Shown one piece after another: positions 51,023-58,499 of a DNA stretch of 64,000 nt (position 1 is its first letter; each line of letters starts with the position of its first letter). Under the pieces are notes generated by a model, which searched no databases, was not told the origin of the DNA, and saw only the letters and a program-made list of their open reading frames with translations. The DNA is from SM1-73 sp964588305 (lineage in GTDB: Bacteria; Zixibacteria; MSB-5A5; SM1-73), in contig CAZPOP010000001.1 in the NCBI GenBank assembly GCA_964588305.1, positions 1 through 64,000 on the forward strand. The letters run 5' to 3'. The position numbers and the translations under genes are program-made.

Positions 51023-52711
51023 ATGACTTATCTGGTAATGGCAAGAAAATACAGACCTCAAAGCTTTGAGGAGGTGGTCGGACAGTCGCACGTCACCGTC
51101 ACTTTAGTCAATGCCATCAAGGCAGAGCGCATATCCCATGCTTATCTTTTTGCCGGACCGAAGGGAACCGGCAAGACCACCGTGGCAAGAATCTTAGCCA
51201 AGGCCTTGAATTGTAAGGACGGTCCCACCGACAAGCCTTGCGGTGAGTGCGATTCCTGTTCAGAAATCACCATGGGTCGTAGCCTGGACGTGATGGAGAT
51301 AGACGGGGCTTCGAACAACAGCGTGGATGACGTAAGGGCCTTAAGGGAAAACATCAGATACGTTCCCAGCAAGGGGAAATACAAGATCTACATCATAGAT
51401 GAGGTTCATATGTTATCGGCCTCAGCCTTCAACGCACTTCTTAAGACTCTGGAGGAGCCGCCGGCCCACTCCATCTTCATCTTCGCCACCACCGAACCTC
51501 ACAGAGTTCCGCAAACGGTTCTGTCCAGATGCCAAAGGTTTGACTTCAGACGAATTCCCATGCCGGATTTGGTCAAAACCATCCAAACCATAGCCCACAA
51601 GGAGAGACTGGAGATCGACCAGGACGCATCTTATATTTTGGCCCGACGAGCCGACGGAAGCTTGCGGGACATTTTATCCCTTTTGGATCAAGTGATCGCT
51701 TTTGGCGGAGAAGACGACGGTTCGCCATCGGGGGGAAGGGTGACCAAAGAGTTGGTCGCCCAAACTTTGGGTTTAGTCGATCAAGAGAAGTTATTTGAGA
51801 TAACTGATTCCATTTCACACAAGGACACCGCCGGAGGACTTTCCATTTTGAACCAGTTGATCGATTCCGGCATTGATATCCCGGAATTCGTCAACAGCCT
51901 GCTCCAGCATTTCAGAGACCTTTTGGTATCAAAGGTGGGGAAGGACTCGAAGACCCTTTTCGATCTCTCAGACACCTATATCGAGAAATATGAAGAAAAA
52001 GCAAAGGAGTTTTCGGAGACCAACATCTTGAGGATGATCAAGATCGTGGCGGATTTGAATCTCACCTTAAAAAGGGCCGCCGATCCCCGCATCTTTCTGG
52101 AGTTAGCTTTGATGAAACTTATTAAGATGGAGTCGGCAGTGAGTTTGGAAGACGTGCTGAGCAAGCTCGATCGATTGCAGGCCTGTCAAAGTGGAGAGTT
52201 AAGTTCGGGAAGTTCGCCGACGGACTCAGAGAGTTCAGTTCGCTCCGACGTACCAAAGCAAGAAAGAAATCCCGTTTCCGACTCGTCCGCCAGCGAGTCA
52301 AATCCCAGTATGGTCTCTGAACAGAAGACGTCTCTCACTGAATTGAGAGATCGATGGAGTGAGGTTCTGGAAAGGGTAAAAAAGGCTAAATTGTCCCTCT
52401 GGAGCTTGATAAAAGACGGGGAAATCGTATCTTTTGAGGATAATACCATTACCATAGAATTTCAAAATGGCAAGAATTTTCATAAAAAGCTGACAGAAAA
52501 AAAAGAGAACTTAAGTCTCATCCAGAAAACGTTGGGTGAGGTATATGGTCGATCTTTCCAATTGAAATTTGAGCTGAACCCGGAGAAGACGGTTCCTTCG
52601 CGAGGCCAAAGCAGCGCAACCTACCAAGATCGACTCAACTTAAACGAGGTTGCCAAGAAAGATCCCACGATAAGAAACATAATGGATACCTTCGAAGGCG
52701 AGTTAATCTAA
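51023..52711 (+). CDS. dnaX: DNA polymerase III subunits gamma/tau
   Basis: The clamp-loader ATPase. The 562-residue protein has Walker A GPKGTGKTT near residue 45, a zinc module with four cysteines (LNCKDGPTDKPCGECDSC), Walker B IYIIDEVHML, the sensor 1/arginine finger FATTEPHRVPQTVLSRCQRF, and DGSLRDILSLLDQV. The Ser-rich linker (about 395-435) and tail are divergent. The ATG at 51023 has AAGGAAAAGG just upstream. It lies 170 bases after the SRP RNA and 25 bases before ybaB, forming a replication/repair operon with ybaB and recR. No slippery A-run for programmed frameshifting was noted with confidence. Confidence 0.97.
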   Translation: MTYLVMARKYRPQSFEEVVGQSHVTVTLVNAIKAERISHAYLFAGPKGTGKTTVARILAKALNCKDGPTDKPCGECDSCSEITMGRSLDVMEIDGASNNSVDDVRALRENIRYVPSKGKYKIYIIDEVHMLSASAFNALLKTLEEPPAHSIFIFATTEPHRVPQTVLSRCQRFDFRRIPMPDLVKTIQTIAHKERLEIDQDASYILARRADGSLRDILSLLDQVIAFGGEDDGSPSGGRVTKELVAQTLGLVDQEKLFEITDSISHKDTAGGLSILNQLIDSGIDIPEFVNSLLQHFRDLLVSKVGKDSKTLFDLSDTYIEKYEEKAKEFSETNILRMIKIVADLNLTLKRAADPRIFLELALMKLIKMESAVSLEDVLSKLDRLQACQSGELSSGSSPTDSESSVRSDVPKQERNPVSDSSASESNPSMVSEQKTSLTELRDRWSEVLERVKKAKLSLWSLIKDGEIVSFEDNTITIEFQNGKNFHKKLTEKKENLSLIQKTLGEVYGRSFQLKFELNPEKTVPSRGQSSATYQDRLNLNEVAKKDPTIRNIMDTFEGELI

Positions 52712-52736
52712 GAGACCAAACCAAAGGAGCAGACAA

Positions 52737-53054
52737 ATGGCAAAGGGTTTTGGAAATATGATGAAGCAGATGCAGAAAATTCAACAGGAGATGGAGAAAA
52801 TCCAGGAGGAATTGGCTGGCAAGACGGTGGAGGGAACGGCCGGCGGAGGAATGGTGAAGGTGGTGGCTAATGGAAAGCAGGAGATTCTGGAGGTGAAGAT
52901 CGATCCGGAGGTGGTCAACAAAGATGACGTGGAGATGTTGGAGGATTTGATAGTGGCTGCGGTCAACCAAGCCAAAGAGAAAGCCGCCGAACTCCAGGCA
53001 GAGGATATGGCAAAACTGACCGGCGGTCTGAAGATTCCGGGACTGCCGTTCTAG
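52737..53054 (+). CDS. YbaB/EbfC family nucleoid-associated protein
   Basis: A 105-residue DNA-binding protein of the YbaB/EbfC family. It has an N-terminal helix with FGNMMKQMQKIQQEMEKIQEEL, then VEGTAGGGMVKVVANGKQEILEVKIDPEVV and EDLIVAAVNQAKEKAAE, all family marks. The protein forms tweezer-shaped dimers that coat DNA. AAAGGAGC precedes the ATG. It sits between dnaX and recR as in most bacteria. Confidence 0.96.
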   Translation: MAKGFGNMMKQMQKIQQEMEKIQEELAGKTVEGTAGGGMVKVVANGKQEILEVKIDPEVVNKDDVEMLEDLIVAAVNQAKEKAAELQAEDMAKLTGGLKIPGLPF

Positions 53055-53108
53055 CAACACCCAATACGAAACCCACTGGTTTTTCCAAAGATACAGGTTA
53101 AGGGAATA

Positions 53109-53699
53109 ATGGTCCATTCATTAGAAAAACTCATCGAGGAATTCTCCAAACTGCCCGGGATCGGAAAGAAGACCGCCCAGAGGATGGCTTTTCATATATT
53201 GAAGAGCAGGAAAGAAGATGCGGAGGCTCTGGCTCAGGCGTTACTGGACGTAAAGGAAAAAGTCAACTACTGCTCGGTATGCTTCAACATAACCGAAGAA
53301 GATCCATGCAGCATATGCCAAGACCAAAAAAGAGAGCGGTCCGTTATCTGCGTGGTGGAAGAGGCGAATGACGTTTTGGCCTTGGAGAAGACCAACCACT
53401 ACAAGGGATTATTTCACGTACTGGGAGGCGTGTTGTCGCCTCTGGACGGAATAGGGCCAGACGATCTCAAGGTCAAGGAGCTTGTTTCAAGATTGAAAGG
53501 AAAGGAAGTGAGGGAGGTAATCCTGGCTACCAATCCCAATACCGAGGGGGAAGCCACCGCTATCTACATCGCCAAGCTGATAAAACCTCTGACCGTGAAG
53601 GTGACCCGAATTGCCAGAGGACTCCCTGCGGGGGGCGATTTGGAATATGCCGATCAGGTGACACTGGCCAGTGCCATAGAAGGACGGACCGAGTTCTGA
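53109..53699 (+). CDS. recR: Recombination mediator RecR
   Basis: RecR works with RecF and RecO to load RecA at gaps. The 196-residue protein has an N-terminal HhH (FSKLPGIGKKTAQRMAFHIL), a C4 zinc finger (CSVCFNITEEDPCSIC), and a Toprim domain (ICVVEEANDVLALEKTNHYKGLFHVLGG, then ILATNPNTEGEATAIYIAKL). The C-terminal Walker B-like GLPAGGDLEYADQVTLASAIEGR is standard. It is last in the dnaX-ybaB-recR operon. Confidence 0.97.
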   Translation: MVHSLEKLIEEFSKLPGIGKKTAQRMAFHILKSRKEDAEALAQALLDVKEKVNYCSVCFNITEEDPCSICQDQKRERSVICVVEEANDVLALEKTNHYKGLFHVLGGVLSPLDGIGPDDLKVKELVSRLKGKEVREVILATNPNTEGEATAIYIAKLIKPLTVKVTRIARGLPAGGDLEYADQVTLASAIEGRTEF

Positions 53700-53783
53700 G
53701 GAGCGATTAATTCTGGTCAAGTGGTCTGACCTTTCTTAGAAGCAGCCCACCTGAAAAAAAGTCATCGAGAAATCAAAAAAAAG

Positions 53784-53812
53784 TTGACATTTGGGAAAAT
53801 GTGCCGTATATA
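53784..53812 (+). promoter_or_regulatory. Sigma-70 promoter of the iron-sulfur cluster operon
   Basis: TTGACA (53784-53789), exact 17-base spacer, TATATA (53807-53812). The 3' hexamer abuts a perfect operator palindrome. This is the likely start of the DUF134-Mrp-DUF5320 transcript. Confidence 0.85.
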
Positions 53813-53835
53813 GTTATGAGCATACGCTCATAACT
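53812..53835. promoter_or_regulatory. Perfect operator palindrome before DUF134 gene
   Basis: Two 10-base arms, AGTTATGAGC and GCTCATAACT, separated by ATAC, lie right after the -10 box, where a repressor would block transcription. The core word TATGAGCATA recurs, inverted, at 56096-56105 before the NifX-like genes. Confidence 0.85.
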
Positions 53836-53851
53836 CTGGAGGGAGAGGAAA

Positions 53852-54343
53852 GTGCCAAGACCGAGAAGATGCAGGTGGGTGTGGGCACGGCCCAATTCGA
53901 CATACTTCAAGCCAAGAGGAATCCCGTTGGCTGCTCTGGACGAAACCGTCCTGACCCTAGAAGAACACGAATCCATAAGATTACACGAACTCGAGGGATT
54001 GGAACAGGAGGCGGCCGCAGAAAGAATGAACATCTCGCGACAGACCTTTGGCCGGGTATTGGCCTCGGCAAGAAAGAAAATCGCAGACGCCATTATCAAC
54101 GCGAAAGCCATAAGAATCCAGGGAGGCGATTTTGTTATGATTGGAGGAATGCTCAAGTGTGGGGAGTGTGGCTGTACCTGGCAACTCACCCAGACCGCTT
54201 CCGTACCCCCTGTTTGTCCATCATGTGGCAGCACCAACGTGTTTCCGGCGGACGCAGGCGGGGGTTATGGTTGGGGAGGCCGAAGAGGAGGTGGGGGAGG
54301 AGGCAGAGGGGGACGACGTTTCCGGGGTAGCAGAGGATTTTGA
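53852..54343 (+). CDS. DUF134 family helix-turn-helix protein with zinc ribbon
   Basis: A 163-residue predicted DNA-binding protein. It starts at GTG 53852, with GGAGGGAG upstream. It has the DUF134 pattern: MPRPRRCRWV, ESIRLHELEGLEQEAAAERM and the sigma-like HTH NISRQTFGRVLASARKKIADAII. A zinc ribbon follows (LKCGECGCTWQL, PVCPSCGSTNVF), and then a Gly/Arg-rich tail. DUF134 proteins are regularly found beside Mrp and NifX-like genes. With a perfect operator at its own promoter, it is a good candidate for the cluster's regulator (inference). It is followed by the Mrp gene after 28 bases. Confidence 0.9.
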   Translation: MPRPRRCRWVWARPNSTYFKPRGIPLAALDETVLTLEEHESIRLHELEGLEQEAAAERMNISRQTFGRVLASARKKIADAIINAKAIRIQGGDFVMIGGMLKCGECGCTWQLTQTASVPPVCPSCGSTNVFPADAGGGYGWGGRRGGGGGGRGGRRFRGSRGF

Positions 54344-54371
54344 GTTTGGACCCTTACTAATAGGTGGAAAA

Positions 54372-55205
54372 ATGGAACAACCAGGAAAAGCAGAATTTCG
54401 GGTGAATCTGCAGAATGTGAAGCACAAGATACTGGTGATGAGTAACAAAGGTGGGGTGGGCAAGAGCACAGTGGCGGTGAACTTAGCATTGGGGCTTGCC
54501 CGAAAAGCCATGCGGGTGGGACTTTTGGACATCGACATTCACGGCCCGTGCATTCCCAAGATGCTGGGGCTGGAGGAGATGCCTTTAGTTGGGGACGGAA
54601 AAAAGATTCAGCCTGTTGCCTACACCACCAACTTGAAAGTGGTATCCATGGCCTTTCTTATCGGTGATAAGGAAAGTCCGATCATTTGGCGCGGACCTCT
54701 TAAGATGAAAGCCATCCAACAGTTCTTGGAAGAAGTGGAGTGGGGAATGTTGGATTTCCTGATAATGGACTCACCGCCGGGCACGGGCGACGAGCCTTTA
54801 TCCATCGCTCAGCTGATCAAGGACATAGATGGTGTAATCATAGTAACCACTCCCCAGGAAGTCGCACTCTTGGATTCCCGGAAAGCAGTTAACTTTGCCA
54901 AACAACTCAACATTCCGGTCTTGGGAGTTATAGAGAATATGAGCGGTTTCATTTGTCCCCATTGCGGAAAGAGGACAGATCTTTTCAAGACGGGTGGGGG
55001 CGAAAAGGCAGCCTTGCAGATGGGAGTCCCCTTCTTGGGAAAGATTCCGCTGGAGCCTGAGATAGTCTCATCAGGCGATGAAGGAAGACCTTTTGTTTGG
55101 GAACAAAGAGATTCACAGGCGGCCAAAGTATTTAACGAAATGGTTGACCAAATCATGAAGAATTTAAAACCTAAAGATGTCTTAGAAAAGAGAGGAGGTG
55201 GCTGA
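54372..55205 (+). CDS. Mrp/NBP35 family Fe-S carrier ATPase
   Basis: A 277-residue P-loop ATPase of the Mrp/ApbC/NBP35 type, thought to carry or insert iron-sulfur clusters. It has a deviant Walker A MSNKGGVGKSTVAVNLA (near residue 25), switch LLDIDIHGPCIPKMLG, Walker B FLIMDSPPGTGDEPLS and a C-terminal cluster-binding CxxC in FICPHCGKRTDLF. The start is ATG 54372, with AGGTGG 6 bases upstream, since earlier in-frame codons overlap the DUF134 tail. In the ORP systems of Desulfovibrio an Mrp-type ATPase is encoded next to the orange protein, matching this setting. The next gene starts 1 base after its stop. Confidence 0.93.
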   Translation: MEQPGKAEFRVNLQNVKHKILVMSNKGGVGKSTVAVNLALGLARKAMRVGLLDIDIHGPCIPKMLGLEEMPLVGDGKKIQPVAYTTNLKVVSMAFLIGDKESPIIWRGPLKMKAIQQFLEEVEWGMLDFLIMDSPPGTGDEPLSIAQLIKDIDGVIIVTTPQEVALLDSRKAVNFAKQLNIPVLGVIENMSGFICPHCGKRTDLFKTGGGEKAALQMGVPFLGKIPLEPEIVSSGDEGRPFVWEQRDSQAAKVFNEMVDQIMKNLKPKDVLEKRGGG

Positions 55206-55206
55206 T

Positions 55207-55512
55207 ATGCCGCTGGGAAATGGAACTGGTCCTTTGGGATTCGGTCCTATGACAGGTCGGGCGGGCGGTTATTGCGCTGGCTATCCTGTTCCGGGATATC
55301 TCAATCCCATTTCTGGTCGTGGCCGGTCTGGAGTAGGTAGAGGTTATTTCTCCTGGGGTGGGGGAAGAGGCCGCTTCTTTGGGAGGGGATTTGGCTTTGG
55401 GAGGGGTAGAGGTCGTGGTCGAGGATGGGGGCGCTTTGGCTTCCGACCTGGATGGGGATTCCCATATGGAGCATATCCTTACACTATGCCACCATATGGG
55501 GAATACTATTAA
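55207..55512 (+). CDS. DUF5320 family Gly/Arg-rich small protein (a)
   Basis: A 101-residue protein with the DUF5320 start MPLGNGTGPLGFGPMTGRAG followed by GYCAGYPVPGYLNP. The rest is a Gly/Arg/Phe-rich, low-complexity tail (GRGFGFGRGRGRGRGWGRFG) and a Tyr/Pro C-terminal region. AGGAGGTG precedes the ATG at 55207. Function is unknown; family members are nearly always linked to NifX/ORP and Mrp genes. The single Cys in GYCAGY is a possible metal ligand. It is a close paralogue of the next gene. Confidence 0.88.
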   Translation: MPLGNGTGPLGFGPMTGRAGGYCAGYPVPGYLNPISGRGRSGVGRGYFSWGGGRGRFFGRGFGFGRGRGRGRGWGRFGFRPGWGFPYGAYPYTMPPYGEYY

Positions 55513-55556
55513 ATGAAAACCATTCTTATTAACCAAAAAGAGAGGAGGTGACTGAC

Positions 55557-55958
55557 ATGCCAGGAGGAGACAGAACTGGTCCTCTGGGATGGGGTCCTAT
55601 GACAGGTCGGGCGGCTGGTTATTGCGCTGGCTATTCTGTTCCCGGGTATCTTAATCCTATCCCTGGTGGTGGTCGGTTTGGAGTAGGTAGAGGAGGTTTC
55701 CCCAGAGGTGGTGGAAGGGGTCGCGCCTTTGGTGGAGGTCGAGGATGGGGCTGGAGAACGGGGTCCTACGGGTACCCACCGAATGCACCAGCCTATCCAC
55801 CTTATGCCCCGGGTTATCCACCAGCCTACCCCCAACCTACGGCCCAAGAGGAAAAGGAAATCCTGCAAGATGAACTGGCGGCCTTGGAAGAGGAGATAAA
55901 GGCAATTAAGACCCGCATGGGCGAGTTGGAGAAGCAGGAGGAGCCAAAGAAAAAATAG
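55557..55958 (+). CDS. DUF5320 family small protein with coiled-coil tail (b)
   Basis: A 133-residue paralogue of the preceding protein: MPGGDRTGPLGWGPMTGRAA, GYCAGYSVPGYLNPIPGGGR, then Gly-rich and Pro/Tyr-rich segments. Unlike copy (a), it ends in a charged coiled coil (EEKEILQDELAALEEEIKAIKTRMGELEK), as in most DUF5320 proteins. The ATG at 55557 follows AGGAGGTGACTGAC. Tandem duplication of the gene is evident at the DNA level in the first 120 bases. Confidence 0.88.
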   Translation: MPGGDRTGPLGWGPMTGRAAGYCAGYSVPGYLNPIPGGGRFGVGRGGFPRGGGRGRAFGGGRGWGWRTGSYGYPPNAPAYPPYAPGYPPAYPQPTAQEEKEILQDELAALEEEIKAIKTRMGELEKQEEPKKK

Positions 55959-55965
55959 AAAAAAA

Positions 55966-55995
55966 GGGAGGGAGAGAAGCTATCCTCTCCCTCCC
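55966..55995 (-). terminator. Stem-loop with minus-strand T run
   Basis: GGGAGGGAGAG pairs with CTCTCCCTCCC around an 8-base loop. The T run (CTTTTTTT) lies on the minus strand only, so as an intrinsic terminator it faces away from the neighbouring plus-strand genes. On the plus strand it would be an RNA stem at the operon's end. Confidence 0.6.
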
Positions 55996-56174
55996 TCAGG
56001 GAACCAAAGCGTCTGTCGAGGAACCATGAAATGGCTCCTCTGCCCTTCTCAGCCAAGTGAAGAATCTAACAAACTAAATGTGCTGCGAATGCGTGTATGC
56101 TCATACGAGTTTGAGATTCTTCGGCTGAAGCCTCAGAATGACATTTTCGACACGCTCCAGAGAAAGGAGATACC
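55996..56174 (+). promoter_or_regulatory. Intergenic region with second copy of operator word
   Basis: The word TATGCTCATA (56096-56105), the complement of the core of the operator at 53812, lies within a long imperfect inverted repeat (GAAGAATCT near 56060, AGATTCTTC near 56115). No clear -35/-10 pair was found. It may control the NifX-like genes. Confidence 0.5.
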
Positions 56175-56540
56175 GTGAAAGTTGCCGTAACGTCTCAAGG
56201 GGATAGTGTAGATGCCCAAGTTGACCTGCGTTTCGGAAGATGCGCCTATTTCATAATTATTGATCCAGAAACGGAGGAGGCGGAAGCCGTTTCAAATCCA
56301 TCCGCTGATGCCATGGGGGGTGCCGGACCTCAAGCGGCACAAACCATTGCGGACAAAGGGGCGGAGGTGGTGATAACCGGAAATGTAGGGCCGAATGCCT
56401 TCCGCACCTTGAGGCCTGCAAACATCAGGATATACCAGGCTGCCGCTGGAACCGTAAAGGAGACATTGGCAAAATACAAAAGTGGTGAGCTTAAGGAGCT
56501 GTCCGACTCCTCTGTGCCCGGTCATTTTGGATTAAGATAA
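56175..56540 (+). CDS. NifX/ORP-like metal-cofactor domain protein (a)
   Basis: A 121-residue single-domain protein of the dinitrogenase iron-molybdenum cofactor biosynthesis fold (COG1433; NifX, NafY and orange protein relatives). It shows MKVAVTSQGDSVDAQVDLRFGRCAYFIIID, then GPQAAQTIADKGAEVVITGNVGPNAFRTLRPANIRIY and VKETLAKYKSGEL. The conserved FGR-C is present. The start is GTG at 56175, after AAAGGAGA. No nif structural genes are in the window, so a role with a Mo or Fe-S cofactor outside nitrogenase is likely. It is the first of two adjacent copies. Confidence 0.92.
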   Translation: MKVAVTSQGDSVDAQVDLRFGRCAYFIIIDPETEEAEAVSNPSADAMGGAGPQAAQTIADKGAEVVITGNVGPNAFRTLRPANIRIYQAAAGTVKETLAKYKSGELKELSDSSVPGHFGLR

Positions 56541-56574
56541 GGTAAAAGAAACTAAAACAAGGAGCGCGCAAAGC

Positions 56575-56976
56575 ATGAAGATGGCAATTTCGACAGACGG
56601 TGAACACGTGTCTGCTCATTTCGGACGCTGTCCTTGCTTTACCATCGTGGAAATCGAAGGGGGAAAGGTCCTAAGCAAGGAGGTGCTGGAGAATCCCGGA
56701 CATCAGCCTGCATTTCTGCCGCAGTATCTCTCCGAGAAGAATGTGACCTGTATCGTTGCTGGCGGAATGGGAAGACGAGCCGAAGCCCTCTTTGCCGAGA
56801 ATGGTATCCAGACAATCGTAGGAATCTCCGATCGAGTGGACAAGGTGATAGAGAAGCTGATTTCCGGGACACTTGAAGGGGGAGAAACTCTGTGTAGCCC
56901 GGGATCAGGAAGAGGCTATGGTATGGAAAAAAGCGAGTGCGATCATCCGGAAGGCCACAATCACGAGTCCTCGTAA
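56575..56976 (+). CDS. NifX/ORP-like metal-cofactor domain protein (b)
   Basis: A 133-residue relative of the preceding protein: MKMAISTDGEHVSAHFGRCPCFTIVEIE, VTCIVAGGMGRRAEALFAENGIQTIVG and VIEKLISGTLEGG. It differs by having two Cys after FGR (CPC) and a His/Cys-rich tail (CDHPEGHNHESS), a likely metal site. It starts at ATG 56575, with AAGGAGCG upstream. The spacing to copy (a) is 34 bases, so they form one operon with the ferredoxin downstream. Confidence 0.92.
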   Translation: MKMAISTDGEHVSAHFGRCPCFTIVEIEGGKVLSKEVLENPGHQPAFLPQYLSEKNVTCIVAGGMGRRAEALFAENGIQTIVGISDRVDKVIEKLISGTLEGGETLCSPGSGRGYGMEKSECDHPEGHNHESS

Positions 56977-57042
56977 GAGGTTTTGACTCATCATTTTCTA
57001 AAAAGAAACGGGCTTTTTCATTCATTTGTAAAGGCTCTGGAT

Positions 57043-57474
57043 ATGATAAGGATGCGAAAACTACATGGCGGAAACAGAGGTTGGCCTGCATGGAGTCGGG
57101 AAGGCATGATTCCGGATCGTCGCCGGCCATTACTTGATTTCTCCCCATCAGGAGGAGAGGATGAACTGGGTGTTTTGAGAAGCCGAGTCCACGTTCTTCG
57201 TCAAAGGTTAGAGAGAATCAAACAGAAGATCGGCGAGCCCAGGCCGATCAGAAGTCAAAAGGTTTCGGCAATTGTGGATGAAGAGGAATGCGCAGGCTGT
57301 GGGTTATGTTATGAGGTGTGTCCGACCGGAGCGATTTCCGTTAATGGAATTGCCCAAATCGATAGCAGCAAATGTATAGCTTGCCTGGCCTGTGTGAACC
57401 GATGTCCTCAAGGAGCGATAGCTGTTAAGTACAGCAATAGAGAAGGGAATTCTCTCTCCACCTTCGGAAGGTAG
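57043..57474 (+). CDS. 2[4Fe-4S] ferredoxin-domain protein
   Basis: A 143-residue protein with a C-terminal bacterial-type ferredoxin domain: CAGCGLCYEVCP and CIACLACVNRCP, the two cluster motifs. The N-terminal 80 residues start MIRMRKLHGGNRGWPAWSRE, a Gly/Arg/Trp-rich motif reminiscent of DUF5320 proteins, followed by a short coiled coil (LRSRVHVLRQRLERIKQKI). This combination suggests docking to the same partner as the DUF5320 proteins. The start is uncertain: ATG 57043 has AAAGG upstream, while ATG 57052 and 56983 are alternatives. It lies just after the NifX-like pair. Confidence 0.85.
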   Translation: MIRMRKLHGGNRGWPAWSREGMIPDRRRPLLDFSPSGGEDELGVLRSRVHVLRQRLERIKQKIGEPRPIRSQKVSAIVDEEECAGCGLCYEVCPTGAISVNGIAQIDSSKCIACLACVNRCPQGAIAVKYSNREGNSLSTFGR

Positions 57475-57672
57475 CCAAGGAAAAAAACTGGAATAATCAT
57501 ATAATTCAAAAGAACATTGTTGACTTTGTGAGAAATCGCCCGTTTGGGCTGACAGGAAGCCAAGATAGGTAGCTAACAATCTGCCTGGTGATGAAAATGC
57601 GAGGAAGGTTTGCTATTGAGATTGAATGAGTGCACTAAGCAGAATTCCAACTTTTTTAAACGGAGGTGAAAG

Positions 57673-57915
57673 ATGCCGAGAGGTGATGGAACAGGACCGA
57701 CGGGTCAAGGACCCGGAACAGGAAGAGGTATGGGTGGGGGAGGTGGCATGGGCAAAGGAGGAGGTCGAGGCCGAATGGGCGGCAACCGTCCCGGAGCTGG
57801 GCCAAGCGGCAACTGTATATGCCCTTCTTGCGGAGCCAAGACCCCACACCAAGTGGGAGTCCCTTGTTATGATGCAGCTTGCCCCAAATGCGGCGCCAAA
57901 ATGACCAGAGAGTAG
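57673..57915 (+). CDS. Gly-rich small protein with zinc-ribbon tail
   Basis: An 80-residue protein that begins MPRGDGTGPTGQGPGTGRGM, as DUF5320 proteins do, has a Gly/Met/Arg-rich middle, and ends with a zinc ribbon (CICPSCGAKTPHQ, CPKCGAKMTRE). GGAGGTG precedes the ATG. It probably joins the same complex as the two DUF5320 proteins. Function is unknown. Confidence 0.82.
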   Translation: MPRGDGTGPTGQGPGTGRGMGGGGGMGKGGGRGRMGGNRPGAGPSGNCICPSCGAKTPHQVGVPCYDAACPKCGAKMTRE

Positions 57916-57996
57916 AGGCAGGAAGCGACAGATACGCGGTGAGAGCAAAGCGGAGAACTGTGGCTTTGTGATTTTCGCAGACTATGGTGGAGGACC

Positions 57997-58245
57997 ATGC
58001 CAATATACGAATATCGATGTGAAGACTGTGGTAATGTCTCAGAAATCCTCCAGAGGGGACTGAAGGAAGAAGAACCGCCCGTATGTGCAAACTGCGGTTC
58101 AACCAAACTCCGGAGATTGATCTCCTCTCCTGCCTCGATAATAATGGGAAACTCTTCTCCCAAGGGTACCACCTGCTGTGGGCGAGAAGAACGATGTGAT
58201 ACCCCCCCATGTTCTACCGATGGCACCTGCAGTAGAGACGGGTAG
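57997..58245 (+). CDS. FmdB-type zinc ribbon protein
   Basis: An 82-residue protein starting MPIYEYRCEDCGNVSEILQR, then CANCGSTKLRRLISSPASI, the putative regulatory FmdB zinc-ribbon motif. The C-terminal third has six additional cysteines (CCGREERCDTPPC.TDGTC), which is more than most FmdB proteins carry and could bind a second metal. AGGAC lies before the ATG. It sits between the Gly-rich protein and the MinD-like ATPases. Confidence 0.85.
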   Translation: MPIYEYRCEDCGNVSEILQRGLKEEEPPVCANCGSTKLRRLISSPASIIMGNSSPKGTTCCGREERCDTPPCSTDGTCSRDG

Positions 58246-58284
58246 CTTCTTAGCTCACCTGAGGAATCTGTCAAAAAAGCCCAA

Positions 58285-58359
58285 CTTCGGGGCAGGATGA
58301 ATTCCCGCCCCCATGGGCAACAACGGCTCATCACCTATGTGCGGGGATTCACCCCGAAG
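58285..58359. repeat. Large imperfect inverted repeat
   Basis: CTTCGGGGCAGGATGAATTC then CCGC (58285-58308) pairs with GCGGGGATTCACCCCGAAG (58341-58359), with one 5-base bulge. The minus strand is also open from 58424 to 58252 (GESPHIGDEPLLPMGAGIHP), reminiscent of the end of an insertion-sequence gene. It may be a remnant of an IS200/IS605-type element end; that is tentative. Confidence 0.45.
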
Positions 58360-58499
58360 GACACTTTCGCCCTGCCGATGAAGCTTTTGAACAGTGCCTG
58401 AAGTTGAACGCTCCGCTCATGCTTCGTGAACAGATTCGTCCAAGGAAGACCCAAGAACATTTCGGTTTGGGCGAAAGTCAACAGAAAGGTGGATGCCCA

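Noticed and set aside
51023..52711. Programmed frameshift in dnaX
   Set aside because: An A-rich stretch exists near 52495, but no clear slippery heptamer with a following stem could be shown, so only the full product is annotated.
57867..58334. A 155-codon minus-strand frame over the FmdB gene
   Set aside because: It is antisense to a clear zinc-ribbon gene; only the segment near 58252-58424 has coding-like character and that is in another frame.
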